Positions 1-12,298 are shown, counted from the first letter of the stretch. The stretch is DNA of 64,000 bases from Calliopum simillimum (GCA_951812925.1 OX638369.1:29562392-29626391), one strand, 5' to 3'. Numbers and translations: made by a program. Notes: a model not told the origin generated them from the letters alone.

Positions 1-1870
1 AACAAAGCCTGCTGATCTGTTATGCTCAGATTGACGCGCTGTCTCTCACTATCACCATTTCCCAGTGCTCTATTCACCATATGTTGTAACTATTGTTTCT
101 CGAACAATCGATTACATTTGTTGAAAATTTAATTGATGTCCTTATCTATTTTGATATCTAATGGAAGAGTAATAAAAAGGAAAAATATTGCCAATATATA
201 TATATCCTATTCCTTCAATTTTATTTAAAGCGCCAAAACCTTTACCATCATTGTGAGTTTTATGTAATATTTTGTGCCTATGCGCCACTGTGAGTGATTG
301 CCTTTGCCTCGCACACAAACCCATTTGAGTTCGCATCATATACGATACAAACTCTCTTGCTCTATTGCGTTTCGCTCTTTGAAACGTCTTATTATTTATA
401 CTCTTATTGCACACATACAAGCCCATATCAATTTGACATGAACTAATTTGCACTATAGCTCTTGGTACCATTTGCTCTTGGTCATCTTGCTCTTGCACAA
501 TTTATTCTCTTTTGAATATCGGTGACGATACCCAAAAATGACCAATATGCTCTACCTATTTTCATAACATGCATGTTACTACTTGCTAAGAATCTGTGAG
601 TGTGAAAAACGCATATGAAGCCGCTGCCTCACTGTAACAGAAACATAATCAACGCATTTGATCAATTTCATACACCCTAATAAACAAACATTGTATTTGT
701 ATAAAACAAAAAAAAAGAGCACGAAAAGACGCTACCTCACATTTGCCTGCGTTTCTCTTCTTTCTGTTCTACACATAAGCCGCAAAAGAAAGAGAAAATA
801 AAATAAAAAAATAAAAGCCCTTTTACGCAAACGAAAAACAGTACACGCACTCTCAATTTTTATGCACTCACAACTATGATGCTGCAAGCAAAACGCACAC
901 ACGCACTCAAAGCAATCTGCTCATGTCGCTTTTGTTATTATTTATCAAAAACTAAATGCACAATATTTGTCACAGAATCTATTATAAAAATGTAAACTCT
1001 TTACAAAATTATTATCACGCAATATGCCCTAGCTCTACACTTCACAGTTTTTAGCATAAACGCAAAAAATATATCGCAAAAAAGGCAAACAAATCAAAAC
1101 AAAAAAGCCGCAAAATTTCTCACATTGACGCCGCACTGTCGTCGACATTGCTCAAGGCACTCACAGTGACTTCAATAAAACACTCACAATAGCACTTTTT
1201 AATACTCACAAATTATTATTATTTTATGCATTTTGCAGAAATCTAGTTAATATTTAATATTAACTAAAACATCGAATGTCGCAATCGCATTTGCTCGCTA
1301 ATTTTTTCTGACATCACAGCACCAGTATACTTCCTCTTCTCTCCGCACAGCCACACACCGAAGTGATGTTCTCTTCAGTACAGCGGTCTTCTCATTAACA
1401 ATTCCTCTCATGCCAAACTCACTTGTACATATTTAATATTTGAAATTAAATATAACGCTACGCATACATGCCCAATAGAATTTCACAATATTCAACGAAT
1501 TTTCTGGAATTTACTTCCAGAAATTTTGCACTTCGCCAGTTTAAATTAAGAAAACTTTTTTTTTTTTTTTTTAATTTATCCGCTCGAATGACCAATGTTT
1601 AAACCTTCGATAGCCAGCGGAATAAAACACAATAATTATTGTGGAAAAAGGAACTATGTCCAAAAAACCACATTTATTCACAGCACACAAAAGCACAGTA
1701 AAAAACACAACTTGCATTGACAATAGCTCAAATAATACTGATACATTATACAAATATGAAAATACATTTTGTTGATTCTCTGAGAAAAACTCGTATACAG
1801 GGTGTATACGATACAAAGTTGTTACTCCAATGCTTGAAAAAAAAATGCCTCTGTCGGGCTTGCAGTATAT
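1..1870. other. AT-rich stretch without a recognisable gene
   Basis: No reading frame here looks coding; the longest frames have biased composition and no domain signature. The first 1.4 kb is rich in short CACTC/GCACAC/CTCTC words and homopolymer A runs, as in fly promoter or UTR-intron sequence. It could be the 5' flank of a gene to the left of the window, but no start codon with coding sequence is visible. Confidence 0.4.
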
Positions 1871-2044
1871 GACCTATCAATATCCATTTTCGTCATCTGA
1901 TTTGTGCGAAGATTGGAAACTTTCGTCATTTGGTTAGCAATTCGGCATTGAAAATGATCCCAGAAACTATTTACTTAAAACTCAAAGTACTTAAATTTAA
2001 AAAAAAAACCAAATTTTTTAGGGAGAAAACTTTTTGAAAACAGA

Positions 2045-3970
2045 TTCAAACCAATAGTACAGTTATTTGGTAGTTTTACCTGGAAAGTTTTGCGGGATGT
2101 GCTCTTTCAGAATTGCAACTTTGCTACCTCGAGTCATGTCCGCACGCGCCGCCATATTGGAAAAATGGCGTCCAAAATCAGTTTTCTTCAAATATCTCTT
2201 TAACGGTTACATTTAGAAAACAATATTGTGATGTAATATTGTACCTTATAAAAATGACTTCTTAATTGTTTTCCTTCGACTTATAACTCAGGAGATATCA
2301 TAATTCAAAATTTGAAAAAAAATTGGTTAATTTTTCATGCCGCTTATGAGTAGGCACACTTATGTGTTGAGCTTAAAATTACGATAACTCATAAACGATG
2401 AGTGACACTTTTAAAGTAAAAGTATTGATTTATAGGTAACTAGCTGTCCTGGTTGCGACTTCGTTCGCCCATTCCCGAGGCCTTTACGTACGAAGTCCCA
2501 TCCATCTCCATCGTCCTTCTCTTCCAATCACCAAAGTTTTTAAAGATCCATATATCATGTAGCATTTTATATATTTTTTATATGAAGGGTGCAACTCCCC
2601 CTTCTCACCCCCCGCCCAAGTTTTTCAAAGTAAATGGTAGATAGAATATTCATGTATGTACCAAGTTTTATAACGATATCTGCGATATGTGGAGAAATAT
2701 AGCATTTTGTGTATTTTTGAAAAGTGGATGCAATTCTCCTACACCCAATATCCCCCAAGTTTTACATGGTGAATGGTAGATGTGTACATTATGCGTAAGT
2801 TCATCAACTTTAATAATCATAGCTTGTATAACTGTAGAGATATTGCATGTTTTGTATTTTTTTCGTATGGGGGGTGCAACCCCGTTCCCTTCAGTGGCAT
2901 CCCACCCTCTTAAGAACCTTCTACAGATCATAACAAACAATTTAAAAAAAAATTATGTAAATCGGCCTTGTAGTTTCCGCGTTCATAAGCTACATACGGA
3001 CACCATTTCATTTTTATATGTATAGATTACTTGTACTACAAACAACATATTGTTTTTTTTTTCGTATGACTTATAGTTTAGGAGATATTTTTTTAAAAAA
3101 CCTGAAATTTCGAAAAAAAACAGTTTTTTCAAAAAATCTCCAAAACGGTTCGTTCTAGAAAAAAAACTTTTCTCGCACTTTGTAGGATTTCTTCGAACTG
3201 TTTTTTCGTCCGACTTACCGTTCATGATATATCACGTCTTGAAAATCATTCAAAATGGAACATTATACTATGCTCCCTACTATGTTCAATTTTGAATGAT
3301 TTTCAAGTCACGATATTTCATGAATGGTAAGTCTGACGAAAAAACAGTTCAGAGAGACCCTTATAGGGAATTTAACGTTCTACAAAATTCGAGAAATTTT
3401 TTTTCTAAAAAGAACCGTTTTGAAGCTATTTTGAAAAAACGGTTTTTTCTAAAATTTAGGTTTGTTAAAAAAATATCTCCTAAAATATAGGTCATGTGAA
3501 AAAAAAATAGTATGAAGCTTATAGTGGAAGTAATTCCCTACAAACAAAAGTTTTTACTTTGAACGTGTGACTCATCGTTCATGAGTTATCGTAAATTTAA
3601 GCTCAACACATCACTGTGCCTACTCATTAGCGGCATGCACAATTTACTAATTTTTTTCAAATTTTGAATTAGGATATTTCCTGAGTTATAAGTCGTAAGA
3701 AAATAATTAAGGAGTCATTTTTATAGAAAATTTTATAAGCTACAATATTGCATCAAAATATTTTTCTCTAAATGTAACTGTTAAAAAGATATTTGAAAAA
3801 ACTGGTTTTGTACGCCATTTTTCCAATATGGCGGCGCGAGCGAACATGACTCGAGGTAGCAAAGTGGAAATTCTGAAAGAGCACATCAAAATCTATAAAA
3901 TAACTCATTTGCAAAAATCCCGCGAAACTTTCTAGGTAACATCATTTTATTCTCCCAAATGATTGTACTA
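2045..3970. repeat. Fold-back element with long inverted arms, split by a Helitron-like insertion
   Basis: The left arm (about 2085-2439 plus 3027-3245) is matched in reverse complement by the right arm (about 3296-3915). The centre, near 3245-3300, is itself a short hairpin. Matching landmarks are GCTCTTTCAGAATT (2101) against AATTCTGAAAGAGC (3867), and the 'ATATGGCGGCGCG'-like block near 2150 and 3828. The arms carry scattered mismatches, so the copy is old. Removing 2440-3026 restores the left arm, which shows that the Helitron-like copy landed inside it. No transposase is encoded. Confidence 0.75.
2440..3026 (-). mobile_element. Non-autonomous Helitron-like element, copy 1
   Basis: On the minus strand the element starts TCTATA and ends CTAG. 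It is flanked by A on the 5' side and T on the 3' side, with no target duplication, as Helitrons insert between A and T. About 11 nt before the CTAG end is a short hairpin (GCGA...TCGC). A second copy in the same orientation lies at 3999-4619 and shares almost all of its length. There is no Rep/helicase coding sequence. The empty site can be reconstructed because the insertion interrupts one arm of a fold-back repeat. Confidence 0.6.
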
Positions 3971-3998
3971 CAATCAAACGGACACTTTTTATCTATTG

Positions 3999-4619
3999 CT
4001 AGCTGGCCTGGTTGCGACTTCGTTCGCCCATTCCCGATGCCTATACGTACGAAGTCCCATCCATCTCCATCGTCCCTCTCTTCCAATCACCAACGTTTTC
4101 TAAGATCCATGCATCAACTTTTGTAACCATAGCTCCCATAGGTACAGAGATATAGCATTTTATATATTTTTTGTATGAAGGGTGCAACTCCACTTTCTAT
4201 TCCCCACGCCCAAGATTTTCAAAGTAAATGGTAGATAAAATATGCATGTGTGAACCAAGTTTTATAACGATATCTGCGATATGTGAAAAAATATAGCATT
4301 TTGTGTATTTTTGAAAAGTGGATGCAATTCTACACCCAATATCCCCCAAGTTTTGCATGGTGAATGGTAGATGTGTACATTATGCATAAGTTCATCAACT
4401 TTCATAATCATAGCTTGTATAACTGTAGAGATATTTCCTTTTTTTGTATTTTTTGTGTATGGGGGGTGCAACCCCCGTTCTCCTCAGTGGCATCCCACCC
4501 CCTTAAGAACCTTCTACAGACCATAACAAACAATTTAAAAAAAAATTATGTAAATCGGCCTTGTAGTTTCCGCGTTTATAAGCTACATACGGACACCATT
4601 TCATTTTTATATATATAGA
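3999..4619 (-). mobile_element. Non-autonomous Helitron-like element, copy 2
   Basis: This is a near-identical relative of the copy at 2440-3026, 621 bp long, with the same TC start and CTAG end on the minus strand. It differs by small indels, including an extra segment near 4100-4140. It abuts the outer right edge of the fold-back element. The base after CTAG is C rather than the expected T, which may be later mutation. Confidence 0.58.
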
Positions 4620-6810
4620 TTTACAAAAAAAATATATATGGATGGTTCTTAGATAATTGTGCTTTTTGCAAGTTTCTTCATGTTGTTTAAAAGCACTCTT
4701 AAAGCTCACCTTTCAAGTAGATCAACTAACATTGAATATTTCATGTTGCACAGTGCAATTGTTTGTTCCTTTACAGAAAGTCGATTTATACTATAGTATT
4801 TCCCGTGAATCTCAAAAAATGTGGATATAACTTTTTTGGCCGATCGATGGAAATGTCTTTGTTATAAGCCGTGTAAGGTTGAAAAAATAAAATTACATTT
4901 TTAAAACTCAACCGATCATGTTGATCCATAAACAAAATATACTAAGTTTCAGCTAGTTTCAACTCAGTTTTAATTAAACTTACAAAAAAATGTCCAAGAA
5001 AACTATATTCTCCAAATGATCAAATTTCATCAAATTTCCTCGTAGCAAACAACCCCAGTTACCCCAGACTGAAGTATAGTAATGTTACTATACTTCAGTC
5101 TGGGGTTGTTTGCTACGGGGAAATTACCATTTGAAATGCACAAAGATACAACATTCTACTGAAAAGATTTTAGCAAGCAATATTTTAGGAGCAACTATTC
5201 CAATAAAAGAAAAATAGGTGTTATAGAAGGATTCAAAACACTTTTTAAAGCAACGAAATCAATCGCTAATCAGTTGATTAGTTGAAATTTAAATTGGATA
5301 ATCGTTTATCGCATTCTTTCCTGTGAGTGTACACCAGTAAATAATGCATACTAGAATCTCCCAATGGTCAAAATTTTACCACAAATGTATTAAATAATGT
5401 TAGTACTTTTTGGACAGTTTTAGTACTTTTTTTGCTATTCGATACAAAATAGATAAGCTCATTTATCATCCCTGGTACAATGACAAATGTGAAACGAAAA
5501 GAAAACAAAAAACATGAAGTCAGTGTCGGTGTCTTTCTCTTAGTGCTGTATCCTCTTTTCAGCTCTGTATGACTGCGTATTTTTTGTCGTTGTTAATAAT
5601 TTTATTTGGCCTAATGGTAAAATATGAAAATAATTGTAACTTTGTGAACATTAACACACAAATACCTTTCTAATGGTGTATAATTCAAAATCGTGCTCCA
5701 TTTCTAACATAGTAAAAAAGGAATGACAAATTTTTGTCTTTCGTATTAATATATAGATTTAAGGGGCTGGGAATGACAATGGAGTAAGCAAACATTTTAG
5801 TCAAAACGCAAGTGCAATGATAATGTAATTATTTGCAAAATATTAGCTATTTAATCACAAGATCAATCAAAACTCATTAGTCGTAATCATTTTTGGTAAA
5901 AATGACTTCAGATTTGAACGCCGTAATATGTTTTGAAAAACTGTGGACGATTTTTTTCAAAAAATAAAATTTAAACATAAAAGTGCACATTTTTTTAAAA
6001 GAAACATATACATAGTTTGTACGTATATGTAAGTGAATTTTCCCCAAAATAATTCGACTACTCAAATAACATAAATATATAAACTTACTTAGGCTGTAAT
6101 TATCATGCCAATAAATTTTCTATAAATCTAACAACATAATTTATAACACACTTTTCTCATCCTTACTTAAGTACCGAAAAAAATAAAACTTTCAAATAGA
6201 AAAATTTCTCTGAAAATGTTGCAGATGCAATATTGAATGGCAATAAAACATTATAATCTTTAAAAGATCATATATGTACAGTATATAGCAGAAAATTCTC
6301 CATCTAACTTATATGGCAACATTTAATTGCTGCTTTTTCATCTCAACTCAAATGGATATTGGATATACATATCAATGTATACTGATATCTACGTAATTTT
6401 TTTCATTCAATCATTTGTCTGTCAATCATCCATGAATTTCATCTGACAGAAAAGGAATATAAAATTTATGATACAACACATACCAACACTGAAGGAGACG
6501 GTGAATTTATTGCAACAGCGAAAGGAGAATTTTAAGAAACCATCACTTGAGATATTTGTATGTCTCTATTAGAGACCAAATAAGTATATATTGAAGTATT
6601 GATCTCGTCAAAGAGCATAAAATATTTATGTTTTTATTGCAGCTAAGGAATGTGCTTAAAAATAACAAGGAATAACGTAACAAAAAATTAACTAAGATGA
6701 TTGTAACTAGTTTGAGTCATCTTAAATTGAGTAGATGGCTTTTGTTGTGGTAATAAAATCGTAATGAACGATGATTTTTTATAATTTTTTAAATATGTGG
6801 TATATAGGGG
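4620..6810. other. Unassigned intergenic sequence
   Basis: Very A+T-rich sequence with no coding frame above background. The only clear structure is the short perfect hairpin described separately at 5033-5125. I recognise nothing else. Confidence 0.4.
5033..5125. repeat. Short hairpin repeat (MITE-like)
   Basis: The outer arms AATTTCC-CGTAGCAAACAACCCC (with small gaps) are repeated in reverse complement on the right, ending near 5125. The inner stem is CCCAGACTGAAGTATAGTAA against its complement, with a loop of about 2 nt. The left arm holds a short extra CCCAGTTA duplication. Folded, it gives a stem of about 40 bp. It may be a tiny MITE; no clear target duplication was found. Confidence 0.6.
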
Positions 6811-6811
6811 A

Positions 6812-7712
6812 ATTCATACGAAATTTTTCGACGAAAAATGTTTACCCCAGAAATGTGTTCTTCAGGAGCTTCCGATGACCCATTCAAATTTTTATGGCAA
6901 TTTGTTACTCCAAATCCCATATGTCCACTAAACAGATTTTCAGAAGTGAGTAACTTGAAATGAGTGCATTTTCAAGGCATGGTGAGTATGGAGATCTTGT
7001 TTCTAGTATACTGAAAAATATTTTCGTCATAGATAAAGAAACTTTTGTGCATGCGGAAATTGATTTTTTTCATTTACATTTGTTTTTCTACTTTTCATAT
7101 CGTGGGCCCCGAAATTTTTTGTCTCAAATGTTCGTTGAAGTGTCTTTTGGCAGTCACAAAACTTTCAGAGTGGAGACTTCCATACTGCCCTCAGGAGCTC
7201 GATATGTTGATTCATCCCATAGTGAAAAAATTAGAATTGGCGTGCAGATTACATATAAAATATATTCCCGCGCATCAGTCATATCAAGCTCCTGAAGGCA
7301 ATGTGGAAGTATCCACTCTGAAAGTTTTGTGACTACCAAAGGACACTTCAACGAACATTTGAGACAAAAAATTTCGGGGCCCACGATATGAAAAGTAGAA
7401 AAACAAATGTAAATGAAAAAAAATCAATTTCCGCATGCACAAAAGTTTCATTATCCGTGACGAAAATATTTTTCAGGATACTACACACCTACGCACCATG
7501 CCTTGAAAATGCACTAATTTTGAGTTTTTCACGCCTGAAAATCATGAAAAAAACGGGAAAATCGGTCAACACAATAAACGTTTAGTGGATAAACCGGGTT
7601 TGGCGCAACCGATTGCCGTAAGAATTTGAATGGGTCATCGGAAGCTTTTGAAGAACACATGTCCGGGGTACAAATCGATTTTTATTTTTCGTCAAAAAAT
7701 TTCGCATAAATT
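6812..7712. repeat. Long inverted repeat (fold-back type)
   Basis: Two arms of roughly 440 bp meet near 7255. Paired landmarks are CGAAATTTTTCGACGAAAAA (6816) with its complement near 7690, GATGACCCATTCAAATTT (6874) with its complement near 7625, and TTTCAAGGCATGGT (6971) with its complement near 7495. The overlapping frames on both strands here come from the mirror structure and are not genes. Confidence 0.75.
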
Positions 7713-7850
7713 TATGTTATTTCTGATTTTTCTATACTATTTCATATCATGCTTTGTTTCCACTACCTTGGTTAGAACAAACTAAATCTCAATGTTCTTT
7801 TTGGTTTGCTTGTATTATTTTCTGACAGTTTGGTTTGGTTAAGAAACAAT

Positions 7851-8764
7851 CAGGCCTGTTTCGATATTCGTGTGGTTTCATTCGGAAGCTTTTTGATGAA
7901 AATGGTAAGTCACACGACAAATTTACTTTTTGTTCCAAAACCCAATTATTTTTTTTTTTTGTCCAAAATAGCGCTTTAAGAATTAATTACAATAATAACA
8001 ACAAAAAGTCTGGCTCGAATCTAGTTTCGGAGATATAGCTATCGAAAGATCGAGATATAGTTTTTATGAAAACCAATATAAGTTCGGAACCCCTTAATGG
8101 ATTTTAATAATATTGGTGTCATATGAAAGATATTTTGACTAGCTAATAGGTAATTGGTATACAAAAGTTTTAAGTCCGAGTCATGGTTTTCGAGATATGG
8201 CGAACTTTCAACATTTTTTAACAGTTTTTTTTTTAAGGCACTATTTTTACAAAAAATGTCTTAGTAACCCTTAGTTTTAATAACAAATTATGGAATCCTA
8301 ATCTATTTCCTTTCATTTGATATGCAATTTGTAGCTGAATTCCTTCATTAGCACATTTTTAATAGGAAAACCAAAAAAGTAAACCAATAAAAATTTTAAG
8401 TTAAATAAGAAGTTTGGTTTAAACCAAATTGAGCTTTGGGACAAAATGTAGAGTTTAGCCTAAAAGTATTAGAATCTCTTTTGTGGAGAGTTACAGATTC
8501 TACAAATAATATTGATTTGCATTAACGAAAAAGTAACCGTTTAGGAAATATTCTATAAAATCGAATTTTTCGCCTTTTTGCGGTTTTTTAAGAATATTTC
8601 CTAAACGGTTACTTTTTCGTTAATGCAAATCAATATTATTTGTAGAATCTGTAATTTTCCACAAAAGAGATTCCATTACTTGTTATCATTCGACTCATCT
8701 TTTTCATCAAAAGGTTTCCTTAATGAAAAGTAATTGAAATCACACGGATTTTGGAACAAAACTG
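7851..8764. mobile_element. Non-autonomous element with CAG-starting terminal inverted repeats
   Basis: The left end CAGGCCTGTTTCG...CGTGTGGTTTCATT and the reverse complement of the right end, CAGTTTTGTTCC...CGTGTGATTTCAATT, match over about 70 bp with gaps. Inside are one arm (about 7965-8395) of an inverted-repeat family also present at 39.0, 40.2-41.2 and 61.5-62.4 kb, and a strong hairpin at 8467-8682 (arms of about 100 bp). A similar right end lies alone at 22920-22950. No transposase frame is seen and no target duplication is clear. Confidence 0.5.
8467..8682. repeat. Hairpin with arms of about 100 bp
   Basis: The stretch reading AGAATCTCTTTTGTGGA, then TACAAATAATATTGATTTGC and GTAACCGTTTAGGAAATATT, is repeated in reverse complement around a short centre near 8570. 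The arms are nearly identical, so the structure is young or conserved. It lies inside the element at 7851-8764. Confidence 0.8.
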
Positions 8765-9758
8765 AATGTGTCAAAATAAAAACTTTTTCATAATTTTCTT
8801 CTGGGAATTGTTTTTTTAATCTTAGTTTGCATTGGCTTGTATAGTATTAAAAAGCTAATATTTGTTTGGTTTTCTATCTGGTTTGTTTGTAACCAAATAC
8901 TTACTTATATGAAGCTCTTCTGATGGCAAACCAAATTGGTTTGTGTATAACAAACAACTTTCAAGTTCCATAAAAGAACTAATGCTAAAAGTTTTTAATC
9001 AAAAATGGTGGGAGTGCTCATTTACCATCATATAAATTTCTCCAATTAACGTAACATTCGATTAAAAGTTTTAAAAAAGAAAAAAATAACACATAAAAAG
9101 GTGCCATTTTCGTTAGATTTAGTGTTACCTGCATTTAACACACCAGAGATCACTCTTTTATTGATGCTTTGAAGAATTTTTTTTTTTTTTTTTTTTTTAG
9201 AAAATTACTTATCTTCTTTGCCGATGATATAAAGCAACTTTAAAAGATTTTTAACAAAAAAAAAAAATACTAAAAAAGTAATAAAACCTTTAATTCATCA
9301 AATGTTACCTTTTATTTGAAATCTTTTTTATTAGATCAATAAAACGAAAGAAAAAACTATAAAAGTGAGACAAACAATCGTCATTTGTATTTTACTGAGC
9401 TCACATCCGTCGGATTAAATTTCAAACTACCAATCACCAACGTATTCTTACGCCATATGATCATGCTGCTGCTTGCTGTGTAAGTGTTTTGTCTGATCAT
9501 TTTCGGACATTTTGTGTGAGTTAGGATTATAAATGAAAAGAATTAAGAAGAAGAAAAAAATGGTTGACCCTTACTTCTGTACTGTACATAGATACCTACT
9601 GCCTACTTATTATTGTCTCCAGAACATGAAGAATACGGCTGAAACATCTTTCAGTTACTGTTGTTGGAGTTTTGTAGAACATAACATAATAGTTTTAAAC
9701 AATGAAAAAAAAATGGTAGCAATTTCTACTTCTTTTCATGCAACTTATGTTATATTAC
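8765..9758. other. Unassigned sequence with homopolymer runs
   Basis: A+T-rich with runs of T (9178-9198) and A. One plus-strand frame at 9533-9790 begins with a lysine run and runs into the mariner inverted repeat. It shows no domain signature and I do not call it. Confidence 0.35.
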
Positions 9759-9815
9759 TACGTAGGGCACTACTTATATTTCGGGAATAACAAACATTTT
9801 TAATTGAAAATGGCT

Positions 9816-10881
9816 TTATTGTTTTTCAAAATATTCCCCTTGATGATCAATACACTTTTGCATTCGTTCAAACCATTCGTCATAACAGTTTTCCCATTCC
9901 TCTTGAGACACCTCCAAAACATGGTTTTTGAACGCTTCAACTGCTTCTTCGGCGCTCGTAAATCGTTGACCACGCAGTTTACCTTTGATGTTCGGGAAAA
10001 AGAACAAGTCATTGGGTGCCAAATCAGGACTGTACGGAGGATGAGTCATCAATTCGATGTTTTGACTGCTCAAAAATTCACCTGTTTCACGAGATGTGTG
10101 AGAGCTCGCATTGTCATCATGGAGAATGATTCGTCTTCGGGGGTTGGTTTTACGAATTTCTCCGAAGATTTCCGGCAAACAAATGGTCGTGTACTACTCA
10201 GAATTTACCGTCCTACGTTGCTCAAGTTGAACAGTGGCCACATGACCCATTCGGCCGAAGAAACAGGCGACCATTTGCTTCGCTGTGCTTCTTCCCCGAA
10301 CAACTTTTGTTGGAATTAGCTCGTCTTGGAATACCCACACGGTCGATTGCTGTTTTGTTTCCAGCTTATACGCATATATCTATGATTCGTCACCTGTTAC
10401 GATCTTATACACATCTTTTGAAGCACCACGGTCGAATTTTTTAATCATTTCCTTACACCAAACGATGCGAGCTTTTTTTGAGCGATTGATAAATTATGGG
10501 GTTTCCAACGAGAACAAACGTTTTTTTACAACAAAGTGTTCATGCAAAATCGAATGTATTGGAGTGGAAATAATGTGTAAGGATGCCTCTATCTCACAAT
10601 ATGCCACATGACAATCTTTCATTATCAGTTCATGCACTGCATCGATGTTTTGTGGCACAACAACCTATTTTGGACTTCCATCACGGAATTCGTCGGTGAC
10701 CGAACTCCGACCACAATTGAATTCACTATATCAACCATACACTGTGGTTTTTGATGGTGCTTTATTGCCATATAAATAACTGAGTTCGTCGACACATTCT
10801 TGTTGACAAAATCTACGTCGAAAGTTGTGAAAAATAGTCCAACGAAAACCTTTTCTTGAAATTTCCATAATTTGGCCAAAT
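9816..10881 (-). pseudogene. Broken mariner transposase
   Basis: The C-terminal 120 residues are open (10178-9816), with the catalytic blocks LHDDNASSHTS and HPPYSPDLAPND typical of DD34D transposases and the end GEYFEKQ. Upstream in the same element the frame continues through VTGDES and VWVFQDELIPTKVVRG, interrupted by stop codons where Trp is expected (after GDES and after VNSE). The N-terminal helix-turn-helix part (10881-10625) is frameshifted relative to the rest. This copy cannot encode an active enzyme, although its TIRs could still be mobilised in trans. Confidence 0.85.
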
Positions 10882-10936
10882 TCATTTTCTTAACTCACTG
10901 AAAACAAAACAAATAGCACTTGTATATCAAAACGTT

Positions 10937-11240
10937 CTTCTTCTTCTTCTTCGAATATGCTACTCATTACGAGTAACATAGGTCCCTAATTACGAGAGCT
11001 GCCGTAAACACTAGGTTTTTATCACAGCTCTCAGCGTACGTCTTTACAGACTTATAAAATTATTATATAGCGATATTTTCAGTCTGACTGAAATTAAATT
11101 TTCCTTTTAACCTAAATTTAGGTTATGTACGATACACGCGCCTTTAAAAAAACGCGTGTAACGGGTCTAACTTTAAGACACGCGCGAACGATTACACACG
11201 AGAGTACGTCTGTACTCGGTCACGGACAAAACGAAAGACC
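10937..11240 (-). mobile_element. SINE-like insertion with 13 bp target duplication
   Basis: The 304 bp insert is flanked by a perfect direct repeat ATATCAAAACGTT (10924-10936 and 11241-11253). It ends, on the minus strand, in a (GAA)n tail seen as CTTCTTCTTCTTCTTC at 10937. A simple-repeat tail plus a long target duplication is the mark of LINE-mediated insertion. It lies within the mariner element and so is younger. I did not identify clear Pol III boxes, so the parental RNA is unknown. Confidence 0.68.
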
Positions 11241-11420
11241 ATATCAAAACGTTGTGAGTACGCTTATGCAAAAAAATGTCAAACTTTATTATGGTGTTGC
11301 CAGATTTCAGCTATTGACATTAGTGTTGCCAGTTCCCGAAATATAAGTAGTGCCCCTTGTATTTGCTGTGTTAGATTTTTCCAAACAAACAAACAACATT
11401 TAAAAGTCCATAAAGACTAT

Positions 11421-11527
11421 GGGGGTTATCGTGAATCAAGATTCCCGGGGAATTTTCTCAGACTGCAGTGCATTCTCTATTGCAGTTTAAGAAAATTCCC
11501 GGGGAATCTTGATTCACGATAACCCCC
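11421..11527. repeat. 107 bp palindromic MITE
   Basis: Arms of about 42 bp starting GGGGGTTATCGTGAATC and containing ATTCCCGGGGAA are near-perfect inverted copies around a loop of about 24 bp. TAT flanks both sides (11418-11420 and 11528-11530), consistent with a 3 bp target duplication. The near identity of the arms suggests recent activity. There is no coding capacity. Confidence 0.75.
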
Positions 11528-11530
11528 TAT

Positions 11531-11937
11531 GTATGACGACAAAATGGGGAAGAGGATTTCTGTATTTTTTGTCGCATAGAGAAGAGACTGGGACAGGCCC
11601 TTATACCCATTTTTACAATGGAGTTCTGATTTACGACATATTTGACGTCAAATTAATTATATTAAATTTGATCTATTTCTGTAAGGAGCCCTATATGAAA
11701 AATATGACCCTTTTTTCTAAAAGTATAAGACTACATCTTTAAAATTATGAAAAAAAAGGCAAACTATCAAAATATTTGCATTTTAAAACTGTTTGCCATC
11801 AAATCACGTCTCATATATCGTATGACTAACATCAAATAAACATCCAAGAGGAAAAATTTCTAGCGCTTCTGATCCAAGCACTTCAGAAGTGCTTGTCCCA
11901 ATAGAAATTTAGAAGCATTTTTACAATGATTTCTTAT
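11531..11937. other. Unassigned intergenic sequence
   Basis: No coding frame, repeat unit or RNA is recognised, apart from a short hairpin AGCACTTC/GAAGTGCT near 11877-11895. Confidence 0.3.
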
Positions 11938-12298
11938 AAGGCTGCAGTAAGAACAACGTGTGTTCGAACCCAGCCCGGGAGATTCTCTTTTTTTATTAAA
12001 ATATTTTTTATTCAACACCTTTTATTTCACTTTACTATTTTCCTTGCTCTTATTAATTTACTTTTGTTTAACTGAATTGAAATTGATTACGCAAGGATTC
12101 CATGCAAGGCTGCAGTAAGAACAACGTGAGTTCGAACTCAGCCTGGGTGATTTTTTTTTTCCTTTTTTTATTTATTTTTTTGCTTTATTTATTTTTTATT
12201 CAACCTTTTTTTATATCACTTTTCTATTTTACTTTCTCTTATTTATTTACTTTTGCTTAATTGAATTGAAACTAATTACACAATCATTCTATTAGGCA
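11938..12298 (+). repeat. Tandem duplication of a unit with a tRNA-like B box
   Basis: Two diverged copies of a unit of about 175-185 bp. Each starts AAGGCTGCAGTAAGAACAAC, followed at once by GTTCGAACCCAGC (11961) or GTTCGAACTCAGC (12133), which resembles a Pol III B box. A T-rich tail follows, then a shared block ending ATTGAATTGAAA. This suggests a tRNA-derived SINE head or a duplicated fragment of one. The second copy is cut by the inverted repeat that starts at 12299. Confidence 0.5.

Larger units (their letters stand above)
9761..11359 (-). mobile_element. mariner-family transposon with intact TIRs and TA target duplication
   Basis: Both ends carry a TIR of about 27 bp ending GGGCACTACTTATATTTCGG, differing at 2-3 bases near the outer end. 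TA lies immediately outside each end (9759-9760 and 11360-11361), the canonical mariner target. Removing the 304 bp SINE-like insertion and its 13 bp duplication leaves about 1.28 kb, the normal mariner length. The transposase is on the minus strand and is broken. Confidence 0.88.

Noticed and set aside
142..498. 118-codon minus-strand frame at the left edge
   Set aside because: Unbiased by codon usage, no domain, no splice or start evidence; treated as chance in A+T-rich sequence.
2453..3025. Overlapping small frames with GGATP-like peptides
   Set aside because: They translate the Helitron-like repeat (its GGGGGTGCAAC block) and recur identically in its second copy.
9804..10319. 171-codon plus-strand frame
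   Set aside because: It lies opposite the mariner transposase, whose catalytic motifs are clear on the minus strand.
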